Source: Acidocella facilis ATCC 35904
Lineage (GTDB): Bacteria > Pseudomonadota > Alphaproteobacteria > Acetobacterales > Acetobacteraceae
Reading direction: 5' to 3'
Length of the DNA stretch: 64,000 bases
Assembly (NCBI RefSeq): GCF_000687875.1
Contig: NZ_JHYG01000012.1
Span: forward strand, 1-64,000
In this document: positions 43,337-53,402 of the stretch, piece after piece
Layout of the letters: every line of letters begins with the position of its first letter
How positions within the stretch are numbered: the first letter of the stretch is position 1
Notes under the pieces: generated by a model
Told to the model about the DNA's origin: nothing
The model's input: the letters and a program-made list of their open reading frames with translations, nothing else
Database searches by the model: none
Position numbers and translations under genes: made by a program

Positions 43337-45190
43337 TTCACTTACCGCCAGCCGCCGCGCCATCGCCGCCAGACGGATCGGCGCATTGCTGGCGCCATAG
43401 CCTTCATAACCCTGGCGCTCCACCAGCTCGAAGAAAAACCGCCCCTGGAAATGCGGCAGGTAGGCATGCCAGAACTCGCCGCCGGCATCGCGGTCATACA
43501 GCACGCCATGCGCCTGCATCCGCCGCAGCTGGCCCTCCTCCAGCCCGAAACGCGCCTGCAGATCCTCATAATAATTCAGCGGAATCGGCACCGGCGCCAG
43601 GCCGGCCGTTTCCGCCTGCGCCGCCGCCTGCTCCACATTGCCGACCGCCAGCGCGATGTGATGCACCCCCGCCCCGGCCCCGGCGGCCACAAAGCGCGCG
43701 GTTTCGGTGGAGGGGCTCTCCGAGATGTTCAGCGGTATGCGCACGCTGCCGCTGGCGTTTTTCATCGTCCGCGAGCGCACCAGCCCGAAACGGTCGGCAT
43801 ATTCGATGGTCGGCTCGGCCACCAGGTTGAACAAGGTGCGGTAGAACAGGATGAACCGGTCCATGGAGCCCGGATTGAGCGCCTGGGCGACATGGTCGAT
43901 CCGCACCGGCCCGGCCTCCTCCGGCGCCGGGGCGAGGTCGAAATCATCCTGCCACATCTGCCGCGAGGCCGCCTCATCGACCAGATAGAGCAAGGTTCCA
44001 TCCGGCTCGCGCACGGCGGGAATGCGATGCTCGCCCGGGCCGGTGCGCTCGCTCCAGGTGGGGCAGAGCAGGGCCTGCGCCCGCGCCAGGGTCGCCTGCA
44101 CGTCATCAACCTGCAGCGCCAGGGCGCAGACCGAGGGTCCGTGCAGCACGAAATGCTCGGAGGCGGCGCTGTCCGGCTCGGCATTGAGCACGATATTCAC
44201 CCCGCCCAGCCGGTAAAGCTCCACCGCTTTTGAGCGATGCTGGCCCGCCCGGGTGAAGCCCATCGCCTTCAAATAGGCGCCCAGCGCCACGCCGGCGCTG
44301 TGATCCACCGCGAATTCGATGAAGGCGACGCCGCCCAGCTCCGGCGGGCGCGGCAGCTGGGTACGCCCGGCCTGCGCCTCCACCCAGATCAGCGAGCGCA
44401 GCCCATCCAGCGCGGTCGGCCGGGTGGGGCCGGCGCGGAAATTATCATTGAAGATTTCCAGGCTGAGCGGCCCTTTATACCCGGCATCCAGCGCCGCGCG
44501 GGTAAAGCCGGCCACATCGAAATCGCCCTGGCCAGGGAAATTGCGGTAATGCCGGCTCCAGGAGAGCACATCCAGCGAGAGCTTCGGCGCATCGGCGAGC
44601 TGGATGAAAAAGATCTTCTCGCCCGGCACACGCTCGATCCCCGCCAGCGAATCCCCGAGCGAGAGCGTGTGAAAACTATCCAGCGCCAGACCGAGCGCCG
44701 GATGGCTGACGCGCTGCACCAGCTCCCACGCCTGGCGCCAGAATTTCACATGCGTTCCCCAGGCCAGCGCCTCATAGGCAATGCGCAGCCCCCGCGTGCC
44801 GGCATGCTCCGCCAGCTCCGCCAACTCCGCCGTCAACGCCGCCGGATTGCCCGCCGCATGCGGCTGCACATTGGAGCAGAGCAGCAGCAGATCCGTGCCC
44901 AGCTCGGCCATCACATCAAATTTGCGGGCCGCGCGGTCCAGATTGCGCCGGAGCTGCGCCGCGCCCATGCCCTCGAAATCACGGAAGGGCTGGAACATGA
45001 AAATCGCCAGGCCGAGATCCTCGGCCATGCGGCGGACATCGCGCGGCGTGCCATCGAAGGCCAGAAGATCCGCCTCGAAGATTTCCACGCCCTCGAACCC
45101 GGCCGCCGCGGCTGCCTCCAGCTTATCCGATAATGTACCAGACAGTGACACGGTGGCGATGGATTTCGGTTGAGTCTGTAATATATTCAA
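43313..45190 (-). CDS. quiC: two-domain 3-dehydroshikimate dehydratase (QuiC1-like)
   Basis: 625-residue protein turning 3-dehydroshikimate into protocatechuate in quinate/shikimate catabolism. Residues 1-280 form a xylose-isomerase-like TIM barrel (SIATVSLSGTLSDKLEAAAA, GFEGVEIFEAD, LSLEIFNDNF). The C-terminal half is a vicinal-oxygen-chelate domain related to 4-hydroxyphenylpyruvate dioxygenase (HIALAVGNVEQAA, GRFFFELVERQGY). This fusion is known from Pseudomonas QuiC1. I place the start at TTG 45190, which has a textbook AAGGAGG nine bases upstream; the ATG at 45214 overlaps that site. Confidence 0.9.
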   Translation of the reverse strand: MNILQTQPKSIATVSLSGTLSDKLEAAAAAGFEGVEIFEADLLAFDGTPRDVRRMAEDLGLAIFMFQPFRDFEGMGAAQLRRNLDRAARKFDVMAELGTDLLLLCSNVQPHAAGNPAALTAELAELAEHAGTRGLRIAYEALAWGTHVKFWRQAWELVQRVSHPALGLALDSFHTLSLGDSLAGIERVPGEKIFFIQLADAPKLSLDVLSWSRHYRNFPGQGDFDVAGFTRAALDAGYKGPLSLEIFNDNFRAGPTRPTALDGLRSLIWVEAQAGRTQLPRPPELGGVAFIEFAVDHSAGVALGAYLKAMGFTRAGQHRSKAVELYRLGGVNIVLNAEPDSAASEHFVLHGPSVCALALQVDDVQATLARAQALLCPTWSERTGPGEHRIPAVREPDGTLLYLVDEAASRQMWQDDFDLAPAPEEAGPVRIDHVAQALNPGSMDRFILFYRTLFNLVAEPTIEYADRFGLVRSRTMKNASGSVRIPLNISESPSTETARFVAAGAGAGVHHIALAVGNVEQAAAQAETAGLAPVPIPLNYYEDLQARFGLEEGQLRRMQAHGVLYDRDAGGEFWHAYLPHFQGRFFFELVERQGYEGYGASNAPIRLAAMARRLAVSESAGVGHQ

Positions 45191-45267
45191 GGCGTACACC
45201 CTCCTTACCGGCATTATATATCATCATCCGCGACCCGAGGCGGAAAAAAACTGCTTGAAATGTTCTA

Positions 45268-45284
45268 TTTGGTTAGTTACTAAA
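45268..45284. promoter_or_regulatory. candidate TetR operator
   Basis: TTTGGTTAGTTACTAAA is a 17-bp imperfect palindrome of the form TTTnGTnAnTnACnAAA in the divergent region between the quiC and shikimate dehydrogenase genes. The TetR gene next to quiC makes it a plausible operator. Confidence 0.4.
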
Positions 45285-45395
45285 AATCCAGCAGAGGCTG
45301 GTCATTGGTCGTCACGGCTAGATTAGCGTCTTTTTTCACGCTCTCCTACTCTGGCAGCGTTGCCGACGCTGTTACTCGCTTGGGTCATAACATAC

Positions 45396-46280
45396 ATGGT
45401 TCATCTCTCCCCGGCCGTCACCACCATCCGCCCCGCCACATCCAGCGGCCAGACGCTGCTGGGGCTGATCGGCGAGGGCATCGGCCCCTCGCGCACCCCG
45501 CGCCTGCACATGCAGGAAGGCCAAGCGCAGGGGTTGAACATCCGCTACGATCTGTTCGATCTGCATGAACGCAATTTGTCGGTCGCGGACCTGCCCCGGC
45601 TGGTCGCCGAGATCGAGGCGGCGGGCTATGCCGGGGTCAATGTCACCCATCCCTGCAAGCAGGCGATCATCCCGCTGCTGAGCGAGCTTTCTCCCGATGC
45701 GCGGGCGCTGGGGGCGGTGAACACCGTGCTGTTCCGCGATGGCCAGCGCATCGGCCATAATACCGACTGGTCGGGCTTTTCCGAAAGCTTCCGCCGCCGC
45801 CTCGGCGATGCCGATATGACCCACGCCGTGCAGATCGGCGCCGGCGGCGCCGGCAGTGCCGTGGCCTACGCGCTGCTGAAGCTGGGCACGAAAAAACTCA
45901 CCCTGATCGACGCTGACCTGTCCCGCGCCGAGGCCCTGGCCGCGCGCTATGCGCCGCTGTTTCCGGGTGTCGCCATCGAAGCCGCCCTCACCCCGGATGC
46001 GCCGCTGCAAACCGCCACCGGGCTGGTCAATTGCACGCCGATGGGCATGGAAGCGCATCCGGGCCTGCCGCTGGCCGCCGAATTGCTGCGCCCCAGCCTG
46101 TGGGTGGCGGAGATCGTCTATTTTCCGCTGGAGACCGCTCTGGTGCAAACCGCCCGCGCCCTCGGCTGCCAGGTGAGCGATGGTGGCGGCATGGCGGTGT
46201 TCCAGGCCGTTTCCGCCTTCCGCCTGTTCACCGGCCGCGAACCCGATGCCGAACGCATGCTGGCCAGCTTCGCGGGCTGA
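45396..46280 (+). CDS. shikimate/quinate dehydrogenase (catabolic type)
   Basis: 294-residue AroE-family oxidoreductase interconverting shikimate (or quinate) and the 3-dehydro compound. The catalytic pair is Lys88 (NVTHPCKQA) and Asp124 (HNTDWSGF), and the NAD(P) loop is QIGAGGAGSAVA. The substrate loop reads GEGIGPSRTPRLH, which differs from the SxS motif of the biosynthetic enzyme and fits catabolic homologues. I used ATG 45396. It is divergent from quiC and followed by an MFS gene, forming a quinate/shikimate module. Confidence 0.88.
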   Translation: MVHLSPAVTTIRPATSSGQTLLGLIGEGIGPSRTPRLHMQEGQAQGLNIRYDLFDLHERNLSVADLPRLVAEIEAAGYAGVNVTHPCKQAIIPLLSELSPDARALGAVNTVLFRDGQRIGHNTDWSGFSESFRRRLGDADMTHAVQIGAGGAGSAVAYALLKLGTKKLTLIDADLSRAEALAARYAPLFPGVAIEAALTPDAPLQTATGLVNCTPMGMEAHPGLPLAAELLRPSLWVAEIVYFPLETALVQTARALGCQVSDGGGMAVFQAVSAFRLFTGREPDAERMLASFAG

Positions 46281-46336
46281 CGCTCGCAAGGCCACGCCGA
46301 AACATTTATAAATCGTTCAAATCTAGGGAGTTCATA

Positions 46337-47656
46337 ATGTCCGACATCACCTCAACCGGGGTGCGGGCCGCCGGCGCCACGCGCGTCGGCAAGGTCCGCT
46401 TCTTCATGCTGGCGCTGGTCTGCGCCGCCGTGCTGGTGAATTATCTCGACCGCGCCATCCTCGGCATCGCCGCCCCCAGCATCCGCGGCGAAATGCATAT
46501 CGACGCGGCGCTGATGGGCATCGTGTTTTCCGCCTTCTCCTGGAGCTATTTCATCGCCCAGGTGCCGGTGGGGATCATGCTGGACCGCTTCGGCAACCGC
46601 ATCATCTATTTCCTGGCGCTGACCTTCTGGTCGCTGTTCACGCTGGCGCAGGGCTTTGCCTCGTCGGTGGCGGGATTCATCGGTCTGCGCGTGGGCCTTG
46701 GGTTTTCGGAAGCGCCCTGCTTTCCGGCGAACAGCAACATCGTCGGCATGTGGTTTCCGCGCAAGGAGCGCGCGCGGGCCATCGGCGTCTATACCGCGGC
46801 GGAATATGTCGGGCTGGGCTTTCTCACGCCGGGGCTGTTCTGGCTGCTGAAGAGCTATGGCTGGCAGTCCCTGTTCATCATCACCGGCCTCGCCGGGCTG
46901 CTGGTCGGCGCCGTCTGGATTTTCAAATATCGTGATCCGCAGGAGAGCGACAGCGTCGGCGCGGCGGAGCTGGAGCATATCGCCGCCGGCGGCGGGCTCA
47001 CCGGCAAGGGCGTCTCCGGTTCCAAATTCAAATGGGCGGATATGGGCGAGATGCTGCGCCACCGTCAGGTCTGGGGGCTGCTGATCGGCCAGTTCGCGGT
47101 CTATTCCACCTTCATCTTCTTCCTCACCTGGTTCCCCACCTACCTCGCCACGGCGCGGCATATGGGCTGGATCAAGGTTGGCTTCTTCGCGTCCCTGCCC
47201 TACATCGCCGGCTTCTTCGGCATTCTCTTCGCCGGCGTGCTGTCGGACTTCATGCTCGCCCGCGGCGCCAAGCTGGGCCTGGCGCGCAAGCTGCCGGTGA
47301 TCATGGGGCTGCTCGGCGCCTCCACCATCATCGCCTGCAACTATGTGCAGTCCGATACGCTGGTCATCGCCATCCTCTCCTTCGCCTTCTTCTGCCAGGC
47401 GATGTCCTCCTCCGGCTGGTCGGTGCTCTCGGAAATCGCGCCGGTCGGCAAGCTCGGCCTGCTAGGCGGGCTGTTCTCCGCCGCCGCCAATCTCTCCGGC
47501 ATCGTCATCCCCATCGTCATCGGCTTCATCGTGCAGGATACCGGCTCCTTCGTCGGCGCGCTGGTGTTCGTCGGCCTGGTGGCGTTGGTTGGCGCGCTGG
47601 CCTGGATTTTCGGCATCGGCGAGCTGAAGCCGATCGTGCTCGCGCATCGCGACTGA
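46337..47656 (+). CDS. MFS transporter, anion:cation symporter type
   Basis: 439-residue major facilitator with 12 hydrophobic helices. Typical ACS-family segments are VNYLDRAILGIAAPSI in helix 1, DRFGNR between helices 2 and 3, and FSEAPCFPANSNIVGMWF. Such carriers take up organic acids (glucarate, hydroxyphenylacetate, quinate). Its position after the shikimate dehydrogenase suggests hydroaromatic acid uptake. ATG 46337 follows AGGGAG; the longer frame is a shadow. A strong terminator follows. Confidence 0.88.
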   Translation: MSDITSTGVRAAGATRVGKVRFFMLALVCAAVLVNYLDRAILGIAAPSIRGEMHIDAALMGIVFSAFSWSYFIAQVPVGIMLDRFGNRIIYFLALTFWSLFTLAQGFASSVAGFIGLRVGLGFSEAPCFPANSNIVGMWFPRKERARAIGVYTAAEYVGLGFLTPGLFWLLKSYGWQSLFIITGLAGLLVGAVWIFKYRDPQESDSVGAAELEHIAAGGGLTGKGVSGSKFKWADMGEMLRHRQVWGLLIGQFAVYSTFIFFLTWFPTYLATARHMGWIKVGFFASLPYIAGFFGILFAGVLSDFMLARGAKLGLARKLPVIMGLLGASTIIACNYVQSDTLVIAILSFAFFCQAMSSSGWSVLSEIAPVGKLGLLGGLFSAAANLSGIVIPIVIGFIVQDTGSFVGALVFVGLVALVGALAWIFGIGELKPIVLAHRD

Positions 47657-47673
47657 TCCGCGCCTATCACAGC

Positions 47674-47703
47674 AGGGCCGGCCAGCATCTGGCCGGCCCT
47701 TTA
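47674..47703. terminator. intrinsic terminator after the MFS gene
   Basis: AGGGCCGGCCA (47674-47684) pairs with TGGCCGGCCCT (47690-47700) around a 5-base loop, followed by TTTA (47700-47703). It lies between convergent genes and could serve both. Confidence 0.75.
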
Positions 47704-48558
47704 TCATGCGCGCGCCAGCAGCCCGCGCATATAATCCAGGCTCTGCGCCATCGCCTGCGCGTCGCTCGTGTAGGCCGGGTCGAGATAATCGATCTCCAGC
47801 GCCAGCAGCCCATCATAGCCATGCGCACGCAGGGCCGCGAAAATCGCCGGCAGATCAATCAGCCCCTGCCCGAGCGGCACGCTGGGCCAGAAGGCGAAGC
47901 TGCGCGGATCCCCCGCGCGCGCCCTCACATCCTTCACATGCGTCGCCCGTGCATAAGGGGCGAGCTTCAGCGCCGCCTGCAGCGGGTCCTCCAGCATGCG
48001 CAGAGTATTCCCGGTATCCAGACAGACACCCAGCCAGGGCGAGCCGATGGTCTCGATCAGCTCCACCAGCTCATCGGCAAGAAAATCGATGTGATTCTCG
48101 ATCGCCAATACAACCTCATGCGCCCGCGCCTGTGCCACCGCCTCATGCAGCAAGGGCAGCAGCGCGGCCTTGTGGCGGGACCATTCCGCCGGGCGCGTCA
48201 GGCGGCTGCCGCAGCAGATGCGCATCACCCTGGCCCCCACGCGCGCCGCGATCTCGATATGATCCCGCAAATCCCGCAACCGTTCCGGCGCACCGCCCGA
48301 GCCCAGCCCCGAGAGATGCCCCCAGGCCCAGATCCGCTCCAGCCCCAGCCTGTCCAGTTTGCGCCCCAGCGCATCGGCATCGCGCGCGCTAAATTCTGGC
48401 AGAAAACAGGTTTCGATGGAGACCCCGGCAACGCCGAGCGAGACCGCGCGGTGCAGCGCCTCATCCAGCGTGATGCGCGTGCCAGGATCCTGTTCCAGCC
48501 CGGGATAGATCTCGCCGAAATAACGGTGATAACAATAGAAATCGATCGCCGGCTTCAT
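47704..48558 (-). CDS. sugar phosphate isomerase/epimerase-like TIM-barrel protein
   Basis: 284-residue AP-endonuclease-2/xylose-isomerase fold protein. Metal-ligand-like acidic and His residues occur in LAIENHIDF, GVCLDTGNT, ATHVKDV and LLALEIDYLD. This fold includes hexulose epimerases, inosose dehydratases and dehydroshikimate dehydratases. Beside a quinate/shikimate module, a hydroaromatic dehydratase or isomerase is a reasonable guess but unproven. ATG 48558 (MKPAIDFYCYHRYFG) follows GCGAGG; an earlier ATG at 48573 is possible. Confidence 0.8.
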   Translation of the reverse strand: MKPAIDFYCYHRYFGEIYPGLEQDPGTRITLDEALHRAVSLGVAGVSIETCFLPEFSARDADALGRKLDRLGLERIWAWGHLSGLGSGGAPERLRDLRDHIEIAARVGARVMRICCGSRLTRPAEWSRHKAALLPLLHEAVAQARAHEVVLAIENHIDFLADELVELIETIGSPWLGVCLDTGNTLRMLEDPLQAALKLAPYARATHVKDVRARAGDPRSFAFWPSVPLGQGLIDLPAIFAALRAHGYDGLLALEIDYLDPAYTSDAQAMAQSLDYMRGLLARA

Positions 48559-48577
48559 CGCATTGCCTCGCATCCAG

Positions 48578-48608
48578 AAAAAAACCGCCCTTTTTGCAAA
48601 GGGCGGTG
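48578..48608 (-). terminator. intrinsic terminator of the porin gene
   Basis: On the minus strand CCGCCCTTT and AAAGGGCGG pair around GCAA and are followed by seven T residues. It sits 12 bases beyond the porin stop codon and just before the TIM-barrel start, insulating the two. Confidence 0.85.
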
Positions 48609-48619
48609 GAGATGTTGGT

Positions 48620-49903
48620 TCAGAGTGTGGCTTTTACCTGCAACCCGAAGGCCCAGGCATTGGGGATATGGGAGTAGGAGAAGGTCCCCGGATCCATCAC
48701 ATATTGGACATTGGGATGGATCTGCAGCCAGGGCGTCGCCTGGAAGCCATAGCCGATTTCAAGCACACCCTCGCCGGTGGAAAGATTGGTCAGCGTCGCG
48801 TTCGCGGCTTCCTTCGCATCAACCACGCGCTTGTTCAGGATGGCGCGGACATAGCCGACATCGATGAAATCCTGCGGCCGCGCGGCAAAGGGCCCCTGCG
48901 CGATCAACCCGCCCAGCACGGAGCCCTGAAACAGCGCCGTGGAAGGATCGGAGTAGGAGACCATGCCGATCGCGATCAGCCCACGCTTCGGCCCGCCGAA
49001 GCTCACCAGCATCTGGTTGGCGATGGCATAAAAACCGTAGCGCCCGCTTTGCATATCCGAGGCGTTGGTGACGGAGGCGGCATCGCTGGTGTCGTAATAG
49101 GCACCGACCTTATACAGGCCGGGCAGCCCACCGAGATTGACCTTGTAGCCGGCCTCAAGCGGGATCAGCGCGCCAGTGGAACCGGAGGTGCTGACCTTCA
49201 GCCCGTTATTCTTCTGATAATAGCCCGGATTTACGTCATAGATGCCGGTTTCGATGTAGAGCGAAGGTGTCGGCGACAGCTTGATGCGCCCGCCCCATTT
49301 GCCGGTCGGGTAATCGGACCAGCCGGAGGAGGCCGGCAGGTTCTGCGCATGCGCACAGAAGCCGACATTCATGAAATCGCACCCATCCTCGATGCCGGCG
49401 AAATCATTGCCCATCGGATAGAAGCCAGCTTTCGTCTGCACGAGCCCGTGCGCGAAATTCTGCGTATAGGAGAGTTCGGTGACGCGCAGCGTCTCGCCGG
49501 CCCCATAGACTTCCTGCACGGCGAGCCTGTTGCCGATGAAATCCGAACTCACCGAGCGCCCCTGGCGCTGGTTGAAGCCAACGCTCAAGGTGCCGCCCTC
49601 AAGCCCAAACAGCTTGCCCATATCGGCATCCACGCCGATGCCCAGCTGCTGCGCATAGCCATTGCCGGTGCGCTTGCCGCCGGACATCGCATCGGCGAAA
49701 TTGCCGTCATAGAAACCCTTGAAGGTCAGCCCGGCTTCTTTCAGCCGGGTGCGGCCGCCATTCCAGTCGCCGGTCATGGTCTTGCGGGTGAGCAGGCTGT
49801 TGAGGAAATTATCCTGCGTCGTGGTTTGGGCATGCGCCGCCACGGCGAAGCTCAAGCTCGCCACCCCGCTCAGAATGGCCTGCCGCAAATATGTCGTCTT
49901 CAT
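48620..49903 (-). CDS. OprB-family outer-membrane porin
   Basis: 427-residue beta-barrel porin of the carbohydrate-selective OprB family. A signal peptide spans 1-25 (ending FAVAAHA-QT). Then come TMTGDWNGGRTRLKEAGLTF at the barrel start, repeated amphipathic strands and the C-terminal WAFGLQVKATL ending in a hydrophobic residue. Relatives admit sugars and organic acids; next to a quinate/shikimate region it may pass those. ATG 49903 follows a perfect AGGAGG. Confidence 0.9.
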   Translation of the reverse strand: MKTTYLRQAILSGVASLSFAVAAHAQTTTQDNFLNSLLTRKTMTGDWNGGRTRLKEAGLTFKGFYDGNFADAMSGGKRTGNGYAQQLGIGVDADMGKLFGLEGGTLSVGFNQRQGRSVSSDFIGNRLAVQEVYGAGETLRVTELSYTQNFAHGLVQTKAGFYPMGNDFAGIEDGCDFMNVGFCAHAQNLPASSGWSDYPTGKWGGRIKLSPTPSLYIETGIYDVNPGYYQKNNGLKVSTSGSTGALIPLEAGYKVNLGGLPGLYKVGAYYDTSDAASVTNASDMQSGRYGFYAIANQMLVSFGGPKRGLIAIGMVSYSDPSTALFQGSVLGGLIAQGPFAARPQDFIDVGYVRAILNKRVVDAKEAANATLTNLSTGEGVLEIGYGFQATPWLQIHPNVQYVMDPGTFSYSHIPNAWAFGLQVKATL

Positions 49904-50016
49904 AAAACCTCCTGTTATTGGATTATTGAGGGACGAGTCCCACCTTCCGGATGCGTTGCCCGCATCCGGTCTCGCCAAAACATGCTCAGCGCGGACGGGT
50001 GTGAACCCGCCTCGCG

Positions 50017-52518
50017 CTAAGCGGCTTCGGGATTCACCACGCCGAGCAGTTTCGCCTGCAAGGCTTCGTCGGCGGCCAGTGCCTGCGCCGTGCCATCATA
50101 CGCCACCTCGCCATTCACCAGCACCACCGCACGATCCACGATCGAGAGCACCGATTCCGCATGATGCTCGACGATGATCAGGCTGGCTTTGCGGCGCAGC
50201 TTCACCACCGCCTCCATCACCTCCTTGACCACCGCGGGCGCTAGCCCTTCAAACGGCTCGTCAAGGAGAATGACGCGGCTCGGCACCATCAGCGCGCGCG
50301 CCACCGCCACCATCTGCCGCTCGCCACCGGAGAGCGACGAGGCGCGCGATTTCGCCAGGATCTGCAATTTCGGAAACAGCGCGTAGACCTCATCGAGCGT
50401 GGCGCCGCCCGGGCGCGTCGCCAGGCGCAGATTCTCCAGCACGGTGAGGTTGGGAAACAGCCTGCGCCCTTCCGGCACCAGCGAAATGCCGCGCCGGTTG
50501 ATCTCAAAAGGCTTGCGGCCGGTGATCGCCTGACCATCCAGCAGCACCTCGCCGCCGGAAATCTCCACCGCGCCCATCAGGCTTTTCAGCGTCGTGGTCT
50601 TGCCCACGCCGTTGCGCCCCAGAATCGCCAGCGCCTCGCCTTCGCGCAGGGTGAAGCTGACCTTGTCGATCACCACGCTCCCCGCATAGCCGGCGGTGAG
50701 GGCCTTCACTTCCAGAACCGGCTTGCCGGGCGCACTCGGCTCCGGCGCGTGCACCTCCTGCGCCGCCTCCCGCTCAGCCCCGAGATAGGCGCTGATCACC
50801 GCCGGGTTCGCCGCCACATCCGCCGGCTTGCCATCGGCGATCAAGGCGCCCTGGTGCAGAACCGTGATGCGATCAGACAATGTCAGCACCCGGTCCATGT
50901 CATGCTCGATCAGCAGCACAGCATGCGCTTCCGCCAAGCGCCGGATCAGCGCGCCCACCACCTGCCGGTCCGCCTGCGCCAACCCGGCCAGGGGCTCATC
51001 CAGCAACAGCAAATTTGCATCCGTTGCCAAGGAAATCGCGATTTCGAGCAGGCGCTGTTCGCCATGCGAGAGATTGACGCATTGCTCCGCCGCCCGCTGC
51101 TCCAGCCCCACCGCCGCCAGCAGCGTCCAGGTCCGCGCATTCACCTGGTCCATCCGGTAGGCATCGACGAGCAGCTGCGCAAAACGCGGCTTGTGGCGGC
51201 GCTGCACGGCGATGCGCACATTCTCGAACGCCGTCAGATTCTTGAACACGCTGACAATCTGAAATGACCGGCTGAGCCCCAGCCGCACACGTTGATAAGG
51301 CTTCAACCGGGTGATATCGCGCCCGGCCAGGCTGATGCGCCCCTCCGTCGGTTGCAGCAGGCCGGTGAGCAGATTGAAAAACGTCGTCTTGCCGGCGCCG
51401 TTCGGGCCGATGAAGCTGTGCAGCTGGCAGGGCATCACGTCGAGATCGATATTGCGCGCGGTATAGAGCGAGCCGAACCGGTTGGTGAGATTGCGCACCG
51501 TCAGTACCGGCTGGCTCAGATCCATCTGCTTCACCCTCGGTTGGTAGGGCGCGATCACATCCGGGCGGTTGGGGATGGCGTTGCGGGTCAGCGTCCAGCT
51601 CTGCCGGCCCAGCAGACGCTGCGCCAGACCTTGGATGCCTTCCGGCGACGCCAACGCGAAACCCATGATGATCGGCGCGAAAATCAGCCACCAATTGGCG
51701 GTGAACAGCGAAAGCCGGTCCTGCAAGGTGACGAACGCGATCGCCCCCCAGAGCGGTCCGAGAAACTGGTGCACCCCGCCCAGCACCGTCATCAGCAGCG
51801 CATCGCCCGCATGTTCCCAGCCGAGATTATCCGCGTAGGCGCCCTGCAGCAGCAACGCCAGCAGGCCACCGGCCAGCCCCACCACCGCGCCGCACAGGCA
51901 GAAGGCGGCAAGTTTCAGATGCGCGGTGTTATAGCCCAGGCAGGACATGCGCTGCTCATTGTCGCGCAGCGCCTGCAAGGCCCGCCCGAACGGCGCATGC
52001 GCGAGCCGCCACAGGCCCCAGGCCACGGCCACCGCGACCCCGGCGGTGAACATATAAAGCCGCAGCGGCGTGGTGAGCATGCTCAGCGAAACGCCCTGCA
52101 AGCCGTTCTCACCGCCTGTCAGCGCCGTCCATTTGAACGCCACCTCGAAGGCGATCTGTGAGGCCGCCAGGGTCAGCAACGAAAAATACAGGCCGCGCCG
52201 GCGTAGAATCAACAGCCCCAGCAGCAATGCCAGCAGCAGCGAGCCCAGCACCGCGACGCCCAGCGCCACGACCTCATTGCCCCCCGTGCGCAGCATGAAG
52301 ATCGCGACGAAGTAGGTGGAGCAGCCAAAGAACACGGAGGCGCCGAACGGCACCAGCCCGGTATAGCCCACCAGCATGTTCACGCCGAGCCCGTAGAGAA
52401 CATAGATCACGATCTCGGTCAGCTTGCTCAGCGGCATGCCCAGGCTGGGTGCCGCGATGCCCAGCACCACCAGCACCGCGCTCAGAATCAAAACAGGATG
52501 TTTCATCGCGGCGTTCAT
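50017..52518 (-). CDS. LivM-LivG-LivF triple fusion (branched-chain amino acid-type ABC importer)
   Basis: 833-residue single polypeptide. Residues 1-305 form a LivM permease (about nine helices; [26 protein letters not shown]). Residues 335-580 are LivG with Walker A at 371-379, signature NLSHGEQR at 482-489 and DEP at 507-509. Residues 600-833 are LivF with Walker A at 634-642, signature LSGGERQM at 729-736 and DEP at 753-755. There is no frame break or internal stop. LivM-LivG fusions are known; the triple form seems rare. Liv-type systems also import aromatic and hydroaromatic acids, fitting the context. LivH precedes it with a 4-base overlap. Confidence 0.9.
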   Translation of the reverse strand: MNAAMKHPVLILSAVLVVLGIAAPSLGMPLSKLTEIVIYVLYGLGVNMLVGYTGLVPFGASVFFGCSTYFVAIFMLRTGGNEVVALGVAVLGSLLLALLLGLLILRRRGLYFSLLTLAASQIAFEVAFKWTALTGGENGLQGVSLSMLTTPLRLYMFTAGVAVAVAWGLWRLAHAPFGRALQALRDNEQRMSCLGYNTAHLKLAAFCLCGAVVGLAGGLLALLLQGAYADNLGWEHAGDALLMTVLGGVHQFLGPLWGAIAFVTLQDRLSLFTANWWLIFAPIIMGFALASPEGIQGLAQRLLGRQSWTLTRNAIPNRPDVIAPYQPRVKQMDLSQPVLTVRNLTNRFGSLYTARNIDLDVMPCQLHSFIGPNGAGKTTFFNLLTGLLQPTEGRISLAGRDITRLKPYQRVRLGLSRSFQIVSVFKNLTAFENVRIAVQRRHKPRFAQLLVDAYRMDQVNARTWTLLAAVGLEQRAAEQCVNLSHGEQRLLEIAISLATDANLLLLDEPLAGLAQADRQVVGALIRRLAEAHAVLLIEHDMDRVLTLSDRITVLHQGALIADGKPADVAANPAVISAYLGAEREAAQEVHAPEPSAPGKPVLEVKALTAGYAGSVVIDKVSFTLREGEALAILGRNGVGKTTTLKSLMGAVEISGGEVLLDGQAITGRKPFEINRRGISLVPEGRRLFPNLTVLENLRLATRPGGATLDEVYALFPKLQILAKSRASSLSGGERQMVAVARALMVPSRVILLDEPFEGLAPAVVKEVMEAVVKLRRKASLIIVEHHAESVLSIVDRAVVLVNGEVAYDGTAQALAADEALQAKLLGVVNPEAA

Positions 52519-53384
52519 TCAAAACGTTCCCATTGCTCGCCGAACAGACCGCGCGGACGCAGCAGCAGCACAATCGCCATCAGCACGTACATCGCCGCGG
52601 TCGAAGCATCCGGCATGAATTGAATAGTCAAGGCCTGCACCAGCCCCACCGCCAGCCCGGCGACGATGGCCCCGGCATAGGAGCCGAGCCCGCCGATCGT
52701 CACCACGACGAAGGCCGGCATGATCGCATCGGTACCCATCGTCGGCGCCACGGTCCAGATCGGCGCGGCCAGCAAACCCGCAATCGCCGCCAGCAAACAT
52801 CCCAACCCGAAGGTGCCGGTGAGCACGTGCGGCAGATTGATGCCGAGCAGCTGCACCATCTGCGGATCACGCGAGCCGGCGCGTAGCACCCGACCGAACG
52901 GGGTGAAATTCATGAACGCCCAGAAGGCCAGCAAAATCACCACCGCGCAGACCATGATCGCGATGCGATAGCTGGCGATGATGAACGGTCCAGCGATGAT
53001 CACGCCATTCAGCCAGCCCGGCGCGTTGAAAGGCTGCCCCTGCGCGCCCCACACCGCGCGAATGACCGCCTGCGCCAGCAATGCCAGCGCGAAGGTGACG
53101 ATCAGACTCACCAGCGGCTCCTTGTCGTAGAGCCTGCGGATCAACAGAACTTCCGTGATCATGCCGATGACGCAGACAATCGCCAACGCCAAGGGCACGC
53201 CCCACCAGCCCATCAGATTGAACAAAGTGAGCGAAAAATACGCGCCCAGGGCGAAGAACACGCCATGCGCGAAATTGACGATTCCGAGCAATCCAAAAAT
53301 GATCGACAGCCCGAGGGCGATAAGAACGTACAGAAACCCCAATGCGAGGCCGTTTCCGGCCTGCATGATCATCATATCGAGCAT
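52515..53384 (-). CDS. LivH-type ABC permease
   Basis: 289-residue inner-membrane permease with about eight helices. LivH hallmarks are GLALGFLYVLIALGLSIIFG, VNFAHGVFFALGAY and VVTIGGLGSYAGAIVAGLAVG. It forms the translocation pathway with the LivM part of the fused protein downstream. It is preceded by the binding-protein gene 18 bases upstream, so all three form one operon. Confidence 0.92.
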   Translation of the reverse strand: MLDMMIMQAGNGLALGFLYVLIALGLSIIFGLLGIVNFAHGVFFALGAYFSLTLFNLMGWWGVPLALAIVCVIGMITEVLLIRRLYDKEPLVSLIVTFALALLAQAVIRAVWGAQGQPFNAPGWLNGVIIAGPFIIASYRIAIMVCAVVILLAFWAFMNFTPFGRVLRAGSRDPQMVQLLGINLPHVLTGTFGLGCLLAAIAGLLAAPIWTVAPTMGTDAIMPAFVVVTIGGLGSYAGAIVAGLAVGLVQALTIQFMPDASTAAMYVLMAIVLLLRPRGLFGEQWERFE

Positions 53385-53402
53385 GGCGCCAGCTCCTCGG
53401 CT

